DNA from: JAANXG01 sp963731035
Lineage (GTDB): Bacteria; Pseudomonadota; Gammaproteobacteria; Arenicellales; JAANXG01
Assembly: GCA_963731035.1 (NCBI GenBank)
Contig: CAVSUY010000022.1
Location: 124,001-188,000 of the forward strand
DNA: 64,000 bases
Direction of reading: 5' to 3'
Shown: positions 52,894 through 61,798 of the stretch, piece by piece
How the letters are laid out: the number at the start of each line of letters is the position of its first letter
Numbering within the stretch: the stretch's first letter is position 1
Position numbers and translations under genes: made by a program
The notes under the pieces: model-generated
Database searches by the model: none
The model's input: the letters and a program-made list of their open reading frames with translations, nothing else
What the model was told of the DNA's origin: nothing

Positions 52894-54330
52894 ATGTCGG
52901 ACAAATACCATGTCGCCGTCATCGGCGCCGGACCGGCCGGCTACGTCGCGGCGATACGCTGCACGCAGCTGGGCTTCGACACAGCCTGTATCGACGATTT
53001 CATGGACAGCGAGGGCAAACCGTCCCTGGGCGGCACGTGCCTGAATGTCGGCTGCATTCCTTCCAAAGCGCTGCTCGACTCTTCCGAGCAGTATCACCGC
53101 GTGAAGCACGAGTTCGGCGCCCACGGCATCCACCTCAAGGGCGTCAGCATAGACATCGGCGAGATGCTCGCACGCAAGGAGAAGGTGGTGCGCTCCCTCA
53201 CCGGGGGCGTCAAGCAGCTGTTCAAGTCCAACAACGTCGCGTCTATACACGGTCGCGGCAAACTGACCGGTCGCGGATCGAACGGCTGGCAAGTGGAGAT
53301 CGCCAACGGCAAGGACAAACGGACTATCGAGGCCGAGCACGTCATTCTCGCCTGTGGCTCCCTGCCCATCGACATCCCGGTGGCCCCTGTGGACCAGAAG
53401 ACCATCGTCGACTCCACCGGCGCGCTGGCCTTCACTGAAGTACCCAAGCGCCTCGGAGTGATCGGCGCCGGCGTCATCGGCCTGGAGCTCGGAAGCGTCT
53501 GGCGCAGGCTCGGCGCCGAAGTCACCATCCTGGAAGCGCTGGACACCTTCCTGCCCGCGGTTGACAAGCAGATCGCTCGCGACGCTCAGCGACAGTTCAA
53601 ACAGCAGGGGCTGAACGTGAACCTCGGGTGCAAGGTCACCGGAGCCAAGGCCGGGAAGAAGGGCGTCGCCGTGACCTTCGAGGACAAGGACGGCGAGCAC
53701 AAGGTCGAGTTCGACCGCCTCATCGTGTGCGTAGGGCGGCGGCCCAACACCCGGGATATCGTCGACGAGAGTGTGGGTCTGAAGCTCGATAAGCGAGGCT
53801 TCATCCAGGTCGATGGCAGCTGCCGTACGGAACTTGACAAGGTCTACGCCGTGGGCGACGCAGTGCGCGGCCCGATGCTCGCGCACAAGGGCTCGGAGGA
53901 AGGCGTAGCGGTGGCGGAGATGATTGCGGGGCAGCACTTTCACGTCAATTACGACGTCATCCCCTGGGTGATCTATACCTGGCCGGAAATCGCCTGGGCC
54001 GGCGCCACCGAGGAGCAGCTGAAGGAGGCAGGCATCGAATACAAGGCCGGAAACTTCCCCTTCGCCGCCACCGGCCGCGCCCTGGCGATGAACGAAGGCG
54101 GCGCCGGCCGCGTGAAATTTCTGGCGGACGCCAAGACCGATCGCCTGCTGGGCGCGCACATCGTCGGCCCCTACGCGTCGGAGCTCATTGCAGAAACCGT
54201 GGTGGCAATGGAGTTCGAGGGTTGCAGTGAGGACCTGGCCCGCATCGTGCATGCCCATCCGACGCTGTCGGAAGCCGTGCACGAGGCCGCCCTCGCCGTG
54301 GATAAACGGGCCATTCATCGGGCCAACTGA
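52894..54330 (+). CDS. lpdA: Dihydrolipoyl dehydrogenase (E3)
   Basis: 478 residues. FAD-binding 'VAVIGAGPAGYVAAIRCTQL', the redox-active disulfide 'GGTCLNVGCIPSKALL' (about 46-60), NAD-binding 'LGVIGAGVIGLELGSVWRRL', and the dimer-interface catalytic pair 'HAHPTLSEAVHEA' (His-Glu) near the C-terminus. It reoxidises the lipoyl groups of the 2-oxoglutarate (and probably other) complexes. The 106-bp gap after sucB carries a small GGCGGGCTTAAGCCCG palindrome. Confidence 0.97.
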   Translation: MSDKYHVAVIGAGPAGYVAAIRCTQLGFDTACIDDFMDSEGKPSLGGTCLNVGCIPSKALLDSSEQYHRVKHEFGAHGIHLKGVSIDIGEMLARKEKVVRSLTGGVKQLFKSNNVASIHGRGKLTGRGSNGWQVEIANGKDKRTIEAEHVILACGSLPIDIPVAPVDQKTIVDSTGALAFTEVPKRLGVIGAGVIGLELGSVWRRLGAEVTILEALDTFLPAVDKQIARDAQRQFKQQGLNVNLGCKVTGAKAGKKGVAVTFEDKDGEHKVEFDRLIVCVGRRPNTRDIVDESVGLKLDKRGFIQVDGSCRTELDKVYAVGDAVRGPMLAHKGSEEGVAVAEMIAGQHFHVNYDVIPWVIYTWPEIAWAGATEEQLKEAGIEYKAGNFPFAATGRALAMNEGGAGRVKFLADAKTDRLLGAHIVGPYASELIAETVVAMEFEGCSEDLARIVHAHPTLSEAVHEAALAVDKRAIHRAN

Positions 54331-54438
54331 TTCCATTTCCCCTTGTCCTGACCTTCTCCCCCGAGGGGAGAAGGAACGTTTCGCTGGACACCGCGTTCGG
54401 ACCCACTCCTCGACCCTCGGTACCCTCTCCCCATCGGA

Positions 54439-54444
54439 TATAAT
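54439..54444 (+). promoter_or_regulatory. -10 element upstream of the phosphomannomutase gene
   Basis: TATAAT in GGATATAATCC, 21 nt before the ATG at 54466; the -35 is weak. The leader would be very short, so this call is tentative. Confidence 0.35.
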
Positions 54445-54465
54445 CCCGCCCTGCTCCACAAGCGA

Positions 54466-55851
54466 ATGACGGATTTGAGCGAACTCCCCCAAGAGATATT
54501 CAAGGCTTACGACATCCGCGGCGTGGTGGGCGAGACGCTGACCGAGTCGATTGTCCGTGACATTGGACAGGCCATCGGCAGCGAAGCTCGGGACCGCGAC
54601 GTGGACACCGTCGTGATCGGGCGTGACGGACGCATGTCCGGACCCGTGTTGCTGGACGCCCTGGCCTCGGGCCTGATGGCGGCTGGCTGCAATGTCGTCG
54701 ACATCGGCCTGGCGCCGACCCCGGTGGTCTACTTCGCCGCCTTCGAGCTGAATACCCAGTCCGCGGTGGCCTTGACCGGAAGCCACAATCCACCGTCGTA
54801 CAACGGCCTGAAAATGGTCATCGCGGGCGAGACCCTGGCCGGGGAACGTATCCAGAGCCTCAAGGAGCGCATCGAGCGCAGCGACCTGGTGGACGGACAG
54901 GGCACGCGCCTCGAGAGATCTCTTGCCGAAGCCTACATCGCGCGCATCTGCGATGACGTCAAGCCCGTGCGCCCGCTCAAGGTGGTGATCGACTGCGGCA
55001 ACGGCGTCGCCGGGGCCGTCGCTCCCGAGCTGTACCAACGGCTGGGTTGCGAGCTGACGTGCCTGTACTGCGACGTGGACGGCTCCTTTCCCAATCACCA
55101 CCCGGACCCGAGCCAGGTCGACAACCTGCAGGACCTCATCCAGGCGGTGGACAAGCAGAAAGCCGACGTCGGCCTGGCCTTCGACGGCGATGGCGACAGG
55201 CTCGGCGTAGTGGCGCCTAACGGCGAGGTAATCTGGCCGGACAGGCAGATGATTCTGTTCGCAACGGACGTTCTCGAGCGTCACCCGGGGGCCGAGATCA
55301 TCTTCGACGTAAAGTGTTCCAGAAATCTCGCCAAAGCCATCCGCAACGCCGGGGGCCGGCCCGTCATGTGGCGCACGGGACACTCATTCATCAAGGCCAA
55401 GCTGAAGGAAAGCGGCGCCGTCCTGGCCGGCGAGATGAGTGGGCACATCTTTTTCAAGGAACGCTGGTTCGGCTTTGACGACGGGTTGTACGCCGGCGCT
55501 CGTCTGATCGAGCTGCTGTCCAAAGATCCACGAAGCACCCAGGAGATCTTCGACGCGCTTCCAGACAGCTTCAACACTCCGGAACTGCGCATCGAGATGG
55601 CAGAAGGTGAGCACTTCAAGTTCATGGAGGAACTCGAGAAGAGCGCCAACTTCAGCGATGCGAAAGTCAGCACCATAGACGGCGTCCGGGTGGACTTCGA
55701 CGACGGCTTCGGCCTGGTACGGCCCTCCAACACCACGCCCATTTTGGTGCTGCGTTTCGAGGCTGATACACCGCAGGCGCTGGAACGAATCCAGAAACGG
55801 TTCCGGGAATGGATTCTGTCCACCCGGCCGGATGTCGAGGTGCCCATGTGA
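54466..55851 (+). CDS. Phosphomannomutase/phosphoglucomutase (AlgC type)
   Basis: 461 residues, the length of AlgC-type alpha-D-phosphohexomutases. It starts 'FKAYDIRGVVGETLTE', the phosphoserine loop is 'ALTGSHNPPSYNGLKMVI' (Ser about 106), the metal-binding loop 'LAFDGDGDRLGVV', the sugar-binding loop 'GEMSGHIFFKERWFG', and the phosphate-binding loop 'VRPSNTTPILVLRFE'. It interconverts mannose or glucose 6- and 1-phosphates for cell-surface polysaccharides. It could feed the nucleotidyltransferase at 37.4 kb. Confidence 0.92.
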   Translation: MTDLSELPQEIFKAYDIRGVVGETLTESIVRDIGQAIGSEARDRDVDTVVIGRDGRMSGPVLLDALASGLMAAGCNVVDIGLAPTPVVYFAAFELNTQSAVALTGSHNPPSYNGLKMVIAGETLAGERIQSLKERIERSDLVDGQGTRLERSLAEAYIARICDDVKPVRPLKVVIDCGNGVAGAVAPELYQRLGCELTCLYCDVDGSFPNHHPDPSQVDNLQDLIQAVDKQKADVGLAFDGDGDRLGVVAPNGEVIWPDRQMILFATDVLERHPGAEIIFDVKCSRNLAKAIRNAGGRPVMWRTGHSFIKAKLKESGAVLAGEMSGHIFFKERWFGFDDGLYAGARLIELLSKDPRSTQEIFDALPDSFNTPELRIEMAEGEHFKFMEELEKSANFSDAKVSTIDGVRVDFDDGFGLVRPSNTTPILVLRFEADTPQALERIQKRFREWILSTRPDVEVPM

Positions 55852-55861
55852 GATTGGCTTT

Positions 55862-56641
55862 GTGACCCATCGCGATCACGATTCACTGGTACGCCGCCAG
55901 TTCGGGGCCAGTGCCCCGAACTACCGCACGAGCCCCAGTCACGCCCGCGGCAGAAGTCTCTCCCGCCTGGTCGAACTCGCCGTGCCGCGCCCGGATTGGC
56001 TGGTGCTGGATGTCGCCACCGGCGCGGGACATACCGCTGCGACCCTGGCGCCCCACGTGCGGACCGTCATTGCCGGGGACATGACCGGCGAGATGCTTGC
56101 CCAAGCCGGGATGGTCAGCCGCGAGAAAGGCCTCGGCAACGTGCTATTGGTCCGCGAGAGCGCTCAGGCCTTGTCTTACCGCGACCATGTCTTCGACCTT
56201 GTGGCCTGCCGGATAGCGGCCCACCACTTTCCAGACCCGGCCCGGTTCGTTGCCGAGGGCGTCCGGGTACTGAAACCGGGCGGTATCCTGGCGCTGATCG
56301 ACAACGTCGTCCCGGCGGACCAGGCCAGCGCCGCCTGGATCAACGATTTCGAACGGAAACGGGACCCCAGCCACGTGCGATGCCTGAGCCCGGCGCAATG
56401 GCGCGAAATGTTCGTTCACAGTGGTTTGTCGGTGATACATGAAGAAGTGCGCCCAAAGGTATTCGACTACCAAGACTGGATGAGTCGCATGAACGTGGAG
56501 CCCGCACGCATCGAACTCCTGTCGGAGGAACTGTTCAGGGCGCCCCAAAGCGTGCAGCGATTCCTGAACCCTCAGCGTACGAACGCGCATATCATGCTCG
56601 CGCTCCAGGAGCTCATACTGCTGGGACGATCCCCGCACTGA
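55862..56641 (+). CDS. Class I SAM-dependent methyltransferase
   Basis: 259 residues. Motif I 'WLVLDVATGAGHTAATLAPH' (about 45-65), motif II 'VIAGDMTGEMLAQA', and the post-motif 'VRVLKPGGILALIDNVVPAD' place it in the UbiE-like Methyltransf_11 group. The acceptor substrate is not evident. Two starts are possible: an ATG overlapping the end of the mutase gene (55832) or the GTG at 55862, which starts nearer to the conserved region and which I prefer. It is likely co-transcribed with the mutase. Confidence 0.8.
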   Translation: MTHRDHDSLVRRQFGASAPNYRTSPSHARGRSLSRLVELAVPRPDWLVLDVATGAGHTAATLAPHVRTVIAGDMTGEMLAQAGMVSREKGLGNVLLVRESAQALSYRDHVFDLVACRIAAHHFPDPARFVAEGVRVLKPGGILALIDNVVPADQASAAWINDFERKRDPSHVRCLSPAQWREMFVHSGLSVIHEEVRPKVFDYQDWMSRMNVEPARIELLSEELFRAPQSVQRFLNPQRTNAHIMLALQELILLGRSPH

Positions 56642-56713
56642 GACCGCGCCAAGGGCTCGATCGCCGGGTTGTTTCACTCGCCCCCGGTGCTAAGATGCCC
56701 TGGAGGTCAGATA

Positions 56714-57721
56714 ATGATTCGACCATTCCGTATCGTGATGCTGTGCGGGGCGCTGGTGGTAGGAAGTCTGTCCGGCATCGAGCTTTCGAACCGCCACGAC
56801 CACCAGTCCTGGCTGCTGCCGGTCGATCCTATCGACGAAGCCAGGCAGCTCGAGACGCAGCACCGCTGGCCCGAAGTCAGGATGCTCGCCCGATTCGTCG
56901 AGCAGAACCCGCGACTCGGCGACACGCGGGCCGCACAGGAGTTGTCCCGGAAGGCGGACCTGGAGATGAACTCATTCTGGGGTTCGCTGCGCTCATTCGC
57001 GCGCGGCGCCGCCACCGGCATGCCCACCGACGGCGCGAGCATGCTGGGCAGCCTGTCTCTGGATCTATTCGCAGTCGGCGACGTCCGCGACCTGGCAGTG
57101 CAGGGCTGGCGGGAGATGCGCTACGGCAATGGAGACACCGTGATCATCGCCCTGTCGGCCGTCGGGCTGACCACAACACTAGCTCCGGAGGTGGACTGGG
57201 CACCGGCGCTGATGAAGGCTCTCAAACGAACCGGCGCGCTCAGCCATGGATTCGTCAGGAGCTTGAAAAACGCCAGCCGCACGGCGCTGAAAACCGGGAA
57301 GTTCGACGGCATCGGCCGAATGGTGACGGACGTCGGCCGCACCGCGCGACGCCTGGGACCCGGTCCCCTCCAAGGAGTGATGCGCTCCGTCGACAGTGCC
57401 GAGGATCTGTCGAAGATCGCCAAGGCGTCGGAGAAGGACGCCACCGGCACCTACGCCATCGTGAGACTATTCGGCAAGAATGGTGTCAAACGTATCAGCC
57501 GGAGCGGCAAGAACGTGACTAAGCTGGTTACCACCATCAAGACCGGCTCTCGCCTCGGCAAGATCGCGAAAAAGTCTCTCGGTACGCTGCCCGACTCCTG
57601 GCTGGCGGCGCTGATTGCGGTATCGGTATTCGTTGTCGTCACCTGCATCCTTCCCCGCCGGAGACGGACTAAGGTCCGTACCCCGGTGCACGAGCGCAGT
57701 GAACCGACTCTAAATGCGTGA
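56714..57721 (+). CDS. Hypothetical membrane-anchored protein
   Basis: 335 residues with an N-terminal hydrophobic segment ('IVMLCGALVVGSLSGIEL', about 7-24) and another near the C-terminus ('WLAALIAVSVFVVVTCI', about 300-316) followed by an Arg-rich tail. Between lies a basic helical region rich in Ser/Thr/Lys/Arg ('LSRKADLEMNSFWGSLRSFA'; 'TGKFDGIGRMVTDVGRTARR'). I recognise no family. The strong GGAGGT before the ATG and clean codon use argue that it is real. It may be a periplasmic protein held at both ends. Confidence 0.55.
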   Translation: MIRPFRIVMLCGALVVGSLSGIELSNRHDHQSWLLPVDPIDEARQLETQHRWPEVRMLARFVEQNPRLGDTRAAQELSRKADLEMNSFWGSLRSFARGAATGMPTDGASMLGSLSLDLFAVGDVRDLAVQGWREMRYGNGDTVIIALSAVGLTTTLAPEVDWAPALMKALKRTGALSHGFVRSLKNASRTALKTGKFDGIGRMVTDVGRTARRLGPGPLQGVMRSVDSAEDLSKIAKASEKDATGTYAIVRLFGKNGVKRISRSGKNVTKLVTTIKTGSRLGKIAKKSLGTLPDSWLAALIAVSVFVVVTCILPRRRRTKVRTPVHERSEPTLNA

Positions 57722-57787
57722 AGCGGCGTCAACACCACGATCTGCGAAACGTTGACTCACACAACCCGGAAGCTTTTTGAGACCAAG

Positions 57788-58333
57788 ATGCATATCAATC
57801 CCAGATTGGCTTACTGCCTCGCCGCTCTTGTAATCGGTGGCTGCGCTTCGATACCCGAGAACATCAGAACGCCGGTGGCGGGCCCGAGCGTGGCCCAGGT
57901 ACGGGCCGACCCCGGTCCCCACATGGGCCAGCAGGTGCGCTGGGGGGGCACCATCAGCGGGGTGCAAAACCTCGAGAAGATGACGGTAATTACCGTGGTC
58001 GCGCGTCCGATTAGCCGTAAAGGTGAGCCACTCGCCGGCCGTGCCTCCACGGGCCGGTTCCTTGCGGAAGCAACGGGGTTTCTTGACCCGGCGGTGTACG
58101 AACCCGGACGCCGCATCACGGTGGTGGGCCACATCACCGGAATCAAGCCGCAGAAGATCGACCAGTACGTCTACAAGTATCCCGTGGTGCGAGCCGATGC
58201 CGTGCATCTATGGGCAGAGTACGTCCGGCCCGATCCGTACCCTTATGACCCTTGGCCATTCTACGATCCTTTCTGGCCAAATCCCTACTATCACCACTTT
58301 TACGGCTATCCGTACTATCCCTGGCGCCGCTGA
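57788..58333 (+). CDS. Slp family outer-membrane lipoprotein (first copy)
   Basis: 181 residues. Lipobox 'ALVIGGC' (Cys about 20) followed by the Slp pattern: 'SVAQVRADPGPHMGQQVRWG', 'GTISGVQNLEKMTVITVVAR', 'TGRFLAEATGFLDPAVYEPG', 'ITVVGHITGI'. The tail is unusual, rich in Tyr/Pro/Trp ('YDPWPFYDPFWPNPYYHHFY'). Slp lipoproteins are induced by starvation or acid in enterics. Its TGA shares bases with the ATG of the next slp gene, so the two are co-translated. Confidence 0.85.
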   Translation: MHINPRLAYCLAALVIGGCASIPENIRTPVAGPSVAQVRADPGPHMGQQVRWGGTISGVQNLEKMTVITVVARPISRKGEPLAGRASTGRFLAEATGFLDPAVYEPGRRITVVGHITGIKPQKIDQYVYKYPVVRADAVHLWAEYVRPDPYPYDPWPFYDPFWPNPYYHHFYGYPYYPWRR

Positions 58334-58821
58334 TGACCCGACTGTTCGTCCCGCTCGCAGCCGGCCTCATCCTGGCTGGCTGTGCGACTTCGCCGCTTGA
58401 CACCAGCGCCGTAAATAGCCGCGCGACACCGTCCCAGGTCGTGGGAAGTGTGGCCGCGCACCACGGCGAACGGGTTCAGTGGGGTGGACGCATCGTCTCA
58501 ATCGCCAATGACAACAAGAGGACTTTGATCGAGGTGCTGTCCTATCCCGTGGCCTATGACGGATTCCCGAACACTTATCGCAAGCCCACCGGCAGATTCG
58601 TGCTGCAGCACAATGGCTTCCTGGAGCCGCAGGACTTTGCACCGGGAAAGTTGCTGACGGTCGTGGGTACCGTGGACTCACTGGTCACTACCTCGGTCGA
58701 GAAGACTCAATTCCTGATTCCGTTGGTGAACGCAGAACAGCTCAAGCTGTGGCCTCCCAAGTACGGAGACGGGGGCAATACCCGCTTCGGTTTCGGCGTG
58801 GGCATCAGCGTGGGGTTTTGA
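58333..58821 (+). CDS. Slp family outer-membrane lipoprotein (second copy)
   Basis: 162 residues, a paralogue of the gene directly upstream. Lipobox 'GLILAGC', then 'SQVVGSVAAHHGERVQWGGR', 'TLIEVLSYPVAYDGFPN', 'PTGRFVLQHNGFLEPQDFAP', 'GKLLTVVGTVDSL'. It lacks the aromatic tail of the first copy and ends Gly-rich ('FGFGVGISVGF'). The ATG overlaps the previous stop codon (TGATG). Tandem duplication followed by divergence is the simplest reading. Confidence 0.85.
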   Translation: MTRLFVPLAAGLILAGCATSPLDTSAVNSRATPSQVVGSVAAHHGERVQWGGRIVSIANDNKRTLIEVLSYPVAYDGFPNTYRKPTGRFVLQHNGFLEPQDFAPGKLLTVVGTVDSLVTTSVEKTQFLIPLVNAEQLKLWPPKYGDGGNTRFGFGVGISVGF

Positions 58822-58876
58822 CAGTTCCTCCATCCCGGTCCTCCAACTCCCTTCTCTCGCCAGCCTGTCTTCAATC

Positions 58877-58932
58877 GTAGGAGCGGCTTCAGCCGCGATT
58901 GCCGAATGGATCGCGGCTGAAGCCGCTCCTAC
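58877..58932. repeat. REP-type perfect inverted repeat
   Basis: Two perfectly complementary 23-nt arms (58877-58899 starting GTAGGAGCGGCTTCAG, and 58910-58932) with a 10-nt loop. It lies between the convergent slp and lysR genes and would also act as a bidirectional transcript end. Confidence 0.9.
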
Positions 58933-58962
58933 GGCCTGGCGTTCCACGCTTCACAAGGCTCG

Positions 58963-59874
58963 TCAACCGAACGGCGCGCTGGCCAGCCACTGGAACAGAC
59001 GCAGGGCCGGCTCGCGTAAACCACGCTCCGGGCGGAAACCCAGGAAGTAGGCGCGCTCGGTGCGCAGCCTGAGGTCCGAAACCTCCATCACGTCACCGTC
59101 CGCCAGCATTCGCGACAATAGCGGCCGGCTGGCCAGAGCCAGCCCTTCACCGTCCAGCATGGCATCGATGGCCAAGGCGTAGCTGGAGAACACCCGGTGG
59201 CGGTTCCTGGGCCCGCCGGGCACTCCGACCCATTCCAGCCAGGTTCCGAAGTTGGTCCAGCCCGCCCCCTGCAGCTCGTAGTCGAGCACGCTTTGCCCGG
59301 CGACGAGTTCCGGAGCCAGGGGCAGTCGGTCGAGCAACCCCGCGTCCCGCAAATGGCGGCGGGCGGCCACGGGTACCAGTTCCTCATCGAACAGCTTTGC
59401 CTGGCTCCAACCCACGCGTTGCTCATACCCGTACAACACGGCAAGATCGTTATCCTCGTCCGTCAGATCGGCATCGCGGTCCGAAGTGATCAGCCGGACC
59501 GAGTCCGAGGGCGCGTAGTCCGTGTATCGCCGCAGCCGCGGTCCCAGCCAAAAATGGGACACCGCGGTGTTGGCGGCAATGGTTACCGGCTTTCCCTCGT
59601 GGCCGATTCGTAGCTGCGCGCAGCCCTCCTCCAGGTAATCCAGCGCCGAGCGAGTGCGCTCGTAGAGTTCCCGCCCGCCCCGGGTCAACCGGATAGTGCG
59701 TCCCGAGCGGGTAAACAGGGCACAACCCAGCTCGGTTTCCAGTCCCTGGATCGTCTTGCTCACCGCCGCCTGGGTCACGCTCAGTTCCCGCGCCGCGGCG
59801 GTGAAGTTCTGGTGCCGGGCGGCGGTCTCGAAGACTGCCAGGGCGCGCAGAGGCGGTAGGGCTCGGCGGCGCAA
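58963..59874 (-). CDS. LysR-type transcriptional regulator (GcvA-like)
   Basis: 303 residues. The N-terminal winged helix-turn-helix is 'FETAARHQNFTAAARELSVT' 'QAAVSKTIQGLETELG' (about 15-50), and the effector domain follows, with 'ANTAVSHFWLGPRLRRY' typical of the GcvA/AmpR branch. It is divergent from the DddP-like hydrolase with a 101-bp spacer, the standard layout for a LysR protein controlling its neighbour. The inducer is unknown. Confidence 0.9.
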   Translation of the reverse strand: MRRRALPPLRALAVFETAARHQNFTAAARELSVTQAAVSKTIQGLETELGCALFTRSGRTIRLTRGGRELYERTRSALDYLEEGCAQLRIGHEGKPVTIAANTAVSHFWLGPRLRRYTDYAPSDSVRLITSDRDADLTDEDNDLAVLYGYEQRVGWSQAKLFDEELVPVAARRHLRDAGLLDRLPLAPELVAGQSVLDYELQGAGWTNFGTWLEWVGVPGGPRNRHRVFSSYALAIDAMLDGEGLALASRPLLSRMLADGDVMEVSDLRLRTERAYFLGFRPERGLREPALRLFQWLASAPFG

Positions 59875-59878
59875 GTTA

Positions 59879-59893
59879 ATAACTCCAAGTTAT
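59879..59893. promoter_or_regulatory. Palindrome in the lysR/hydrolase spacer, likely operator
   Basis: ATAACT-CCA-AGTTAT is a perfect AT-rich dyad directly before lysR. The spacer also has TTGATC (59909-59914) and TATGTA (59933-59938), a fair promoter for the hydrolase gene. The dyad is a plausible LysR recognition or autoregulation site. Confidence 0.45.
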
Positions 59894-59975
59894 CATAAAT
59901 GCGGAAAATTGATCGTTTTGATAAGCTTGAATTATGTAATACAGTGATTCGCTCATCAAGAACGAGAAACGGCGG

Positions 59976-61232
59976 ATGCAGCTGAACTGGCATGCGCACA
60001 GCCCGGCGCTGATGGATGTCTCCCTCCTGGACCGCGATCTCGCGGACGACGAGATAGACCAGGTCGCGGTCCGCGGCTATCGACTCGGGCGGGTCCGCGA
60101 GCAGATGGCCCAATGCGGCGTCGACGCTTGTCTGCTGTTCGACCCCATCAACATCCGCTACGCCAGCGGTTCACGCAACATGCAGGTGTTCAGCCAGCGC
60201 AATCCAGCGCGCTACCTGTTCCTGCCGATATCGGGTCCGGTCATACTGTTCGAGTTCACCGGCTGCGAGCACCTGGCCAGGGACCTCGAAACCATTGACG
60301 AGGTCCGCCCGGCAATCACCGCCAGCTTCGTCGCGGCCGGCCCGGCGATCGCCGAACGCGAGCGCCTGTGGGCGCGCGAAACCGCCGCTCTGGTTCGCGA
60401 GCACTGCGGCGCGGCCGCGACGGTGGGTATCGAGCGCGTCAACGCAGGCGCCGCCATGGCGCTGGCTGCGGAGGGCTTCCGCCTCGTCGACGCCCAGAAT
60501 CCGGTCGAGATGGCCCGCGCCATCAAGTCGCAGGAGGAGCTCAAATGCGTGCGCTCCTCGATCCGGGCCACGGGGCGGGCAGTGCAAGCGCTACGCGACG
60601 CCATTGAACCCGGACTGACGGAGCAGCAGCTGTGGTCCATCCTCCACCAGGGCGTCATCGCCCAAGGGGGTGACTACATCGAAACCCGGCTACTCAGTGC
60701 AGGTGAACGAACCAACCCGTGGTTCCAGGAAGCCAGCGACAAGGTCATCGGCCCCAACGAGCTGGTGGCGCTGGATACGGACGTGGTCGGCTGCTTCGGC
60801 TACTACTGCGATTTCTCCCGTACCTTCCATTCCGGTCCCGGCGAGCCCGACGAGGCGCAAAAGACCCTGTACAAAGTGTCTCTCGAGCAGCTGCACCACA
60901 ATATCAACATCATCCGTCCGGGTCTCACGTTCAAGGAATACTCGGAGAAAGCCTGGAATATCCCCGATCGCTACGTCGCCAACCGTTACTATCTGTCCGC
61001 CCACGGTGTCGGCATGACCGGCGAGTATCCATATCTGTATCACCGGATGGATTATCCCCACGCGGGATACAATGGCGTGATCGAGCCCAACATGACCCTC
61101 TGTATCGAAAGCTATATCGGTGAGGAAGGCGGCAAGGAAGGCGTCAAGCTCGAGCAGCATTGCCTGGTGACCGATCACGGCATCGAAGTACTGTCGCACT
61201 TCCCGTTCGAGGATGCGCTCATGGGCGCGTAG
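59976..61232 (+). CDS. DddP-like M24 family metallohydrolase
   Basis: 418 residues, pita-bread fold of the M24 (aminopeptidase P/creatinase) family. It matches the DMSP lyase DddP along its length: 'FDPINIRYASGSRNMQ', 'GGDYIETRLLSAGERTNPWF', 'SHFPFEDALMG'. All six metal ligands are present, Asp267, Asp269, Asp279, His343, Glu378 and Glu393, each exactly 28 positions before the DddP ligands 295/297/307/371/406/421. Tyr338 (DddP Tyr366) is kept, but Gly349 replaces the Asp377 proposed as catalytic base, so DMSP cleavage is doubtful. No signal peptide. Divergent from a LysR gene. A related hydrolase on another substrate is equally possible. Confidence 0.8.
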   Translation: MQLNWHAHSPALMDVSLLDRDLADDEIDQVAVRGYRLGRVREQMAQCGVDACLLFDPINIRYASGSRNMQVFSQRNPARYLFLPISGPVILFEFTGCEHLARDLETIDEVRPAITASFVAAGPAIAERERLWARETAALVREHCGAAATVGIERVNAGAAMALAAEGFRLVDAQNPVEMARAIKSQEELKCVRSSIRATGRAVQALRDAIEPGLTEQQLWSILHQGVIAQGGDYIETRLLSAGERTNPWFQEASDKVIGPNELVALDTDVVGCFGYYCDFSRTFHSGPGEPDEAQKTLYKVSLEQLHHNINIIRPGLTFKEYSEKAWNIPDRYVANRYYLSAHGVGMTGEYPYLYHRMDYPHAGYNGVIEPNMTLCIESYIGEEGGKEGVKLEQHCLVTDHGIEVLSHFPFEDALMGA

Positions 61233-61456
61233 ACCCATCGCGCGCCAGGCGGCAACGCAACCCCTGGCCGCCGTGACCGGAGTGCCGATGCCCTCGCCGC
61301 CCTGTGTGTTCAGGCACTGCGCCACGGTGCGACCTCGATTTCCGTTCCGTCAGTCCGGGTGGGGGACGCGATGAGCGCACTCCTGCAATCATCGCGACGG
61401 GCCGCCGGCCGGGCAGGCGATCCGACCGGCGCAAGCCGAAGATCCTCTCCAGGTAG

Positions 61457-61741
61457 ATCATTCGCCGCATCGACAATCACCACGCGCAGCTAGTCAACCG
61501 CATGCGCCACGGTCAGATGATCATTCCCGGCCAGACCTTGTGCGTCCTCGAATGCGAACCCGACGCCTACGCCACGCTGGCTGCCAACGAGGCGGAGAAG
61601 TCCGCCAACATCAACGTCCTGGATGAGCGCGTCGCGGGCGCCGTGGGCCGCATATTCCCGAATGGCGAAGAACAGGATATCGACGTCGGTTGGGAAGCCG
61701 CATTGGCGTCACTGGAAGGCACCGAAGGTCACGAGGAATGA
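61457..61741 (+). pseudogene. Small protein/fragment resembling a microcompartment shell (BMC) domain
   Basis: 94 codons after a TAG read 'IIRRIDNHHAQLVNRMR', 'QMIIPGQTLCVLECEPDAYA', 'TLAANEAEKSANINVLDERV', 'AGAVGRIFPNGEEQDI'. The helix 'AANEAEKSANINVLD' followed by 'GAVGRIFPNGEE..' resembles the core of BMC-type shell domains. In the same frame upstream of the TAG (61454-61456), 'RRKPKILSR' looks like a continuation, suggesting an in-frame stop inside a longer gene. With the internal ATG (61502) it would be 79 residues. The assignment is from memory of the fold pattern and is weak. Confidence 0.35.
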
Positions 61742-61798
61742 GCCATGGCCCCTGCAGGGTGGATTTGAGGTATGATTGGTGTGGTCGAGGGATTTGGA

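Noticed and set aside
59976..61232. Plain annotation as DMSP lyase.
   Set aside because: The metal site matches but the proposed catalytic Asp is Gly, so I only call it DddP-like.
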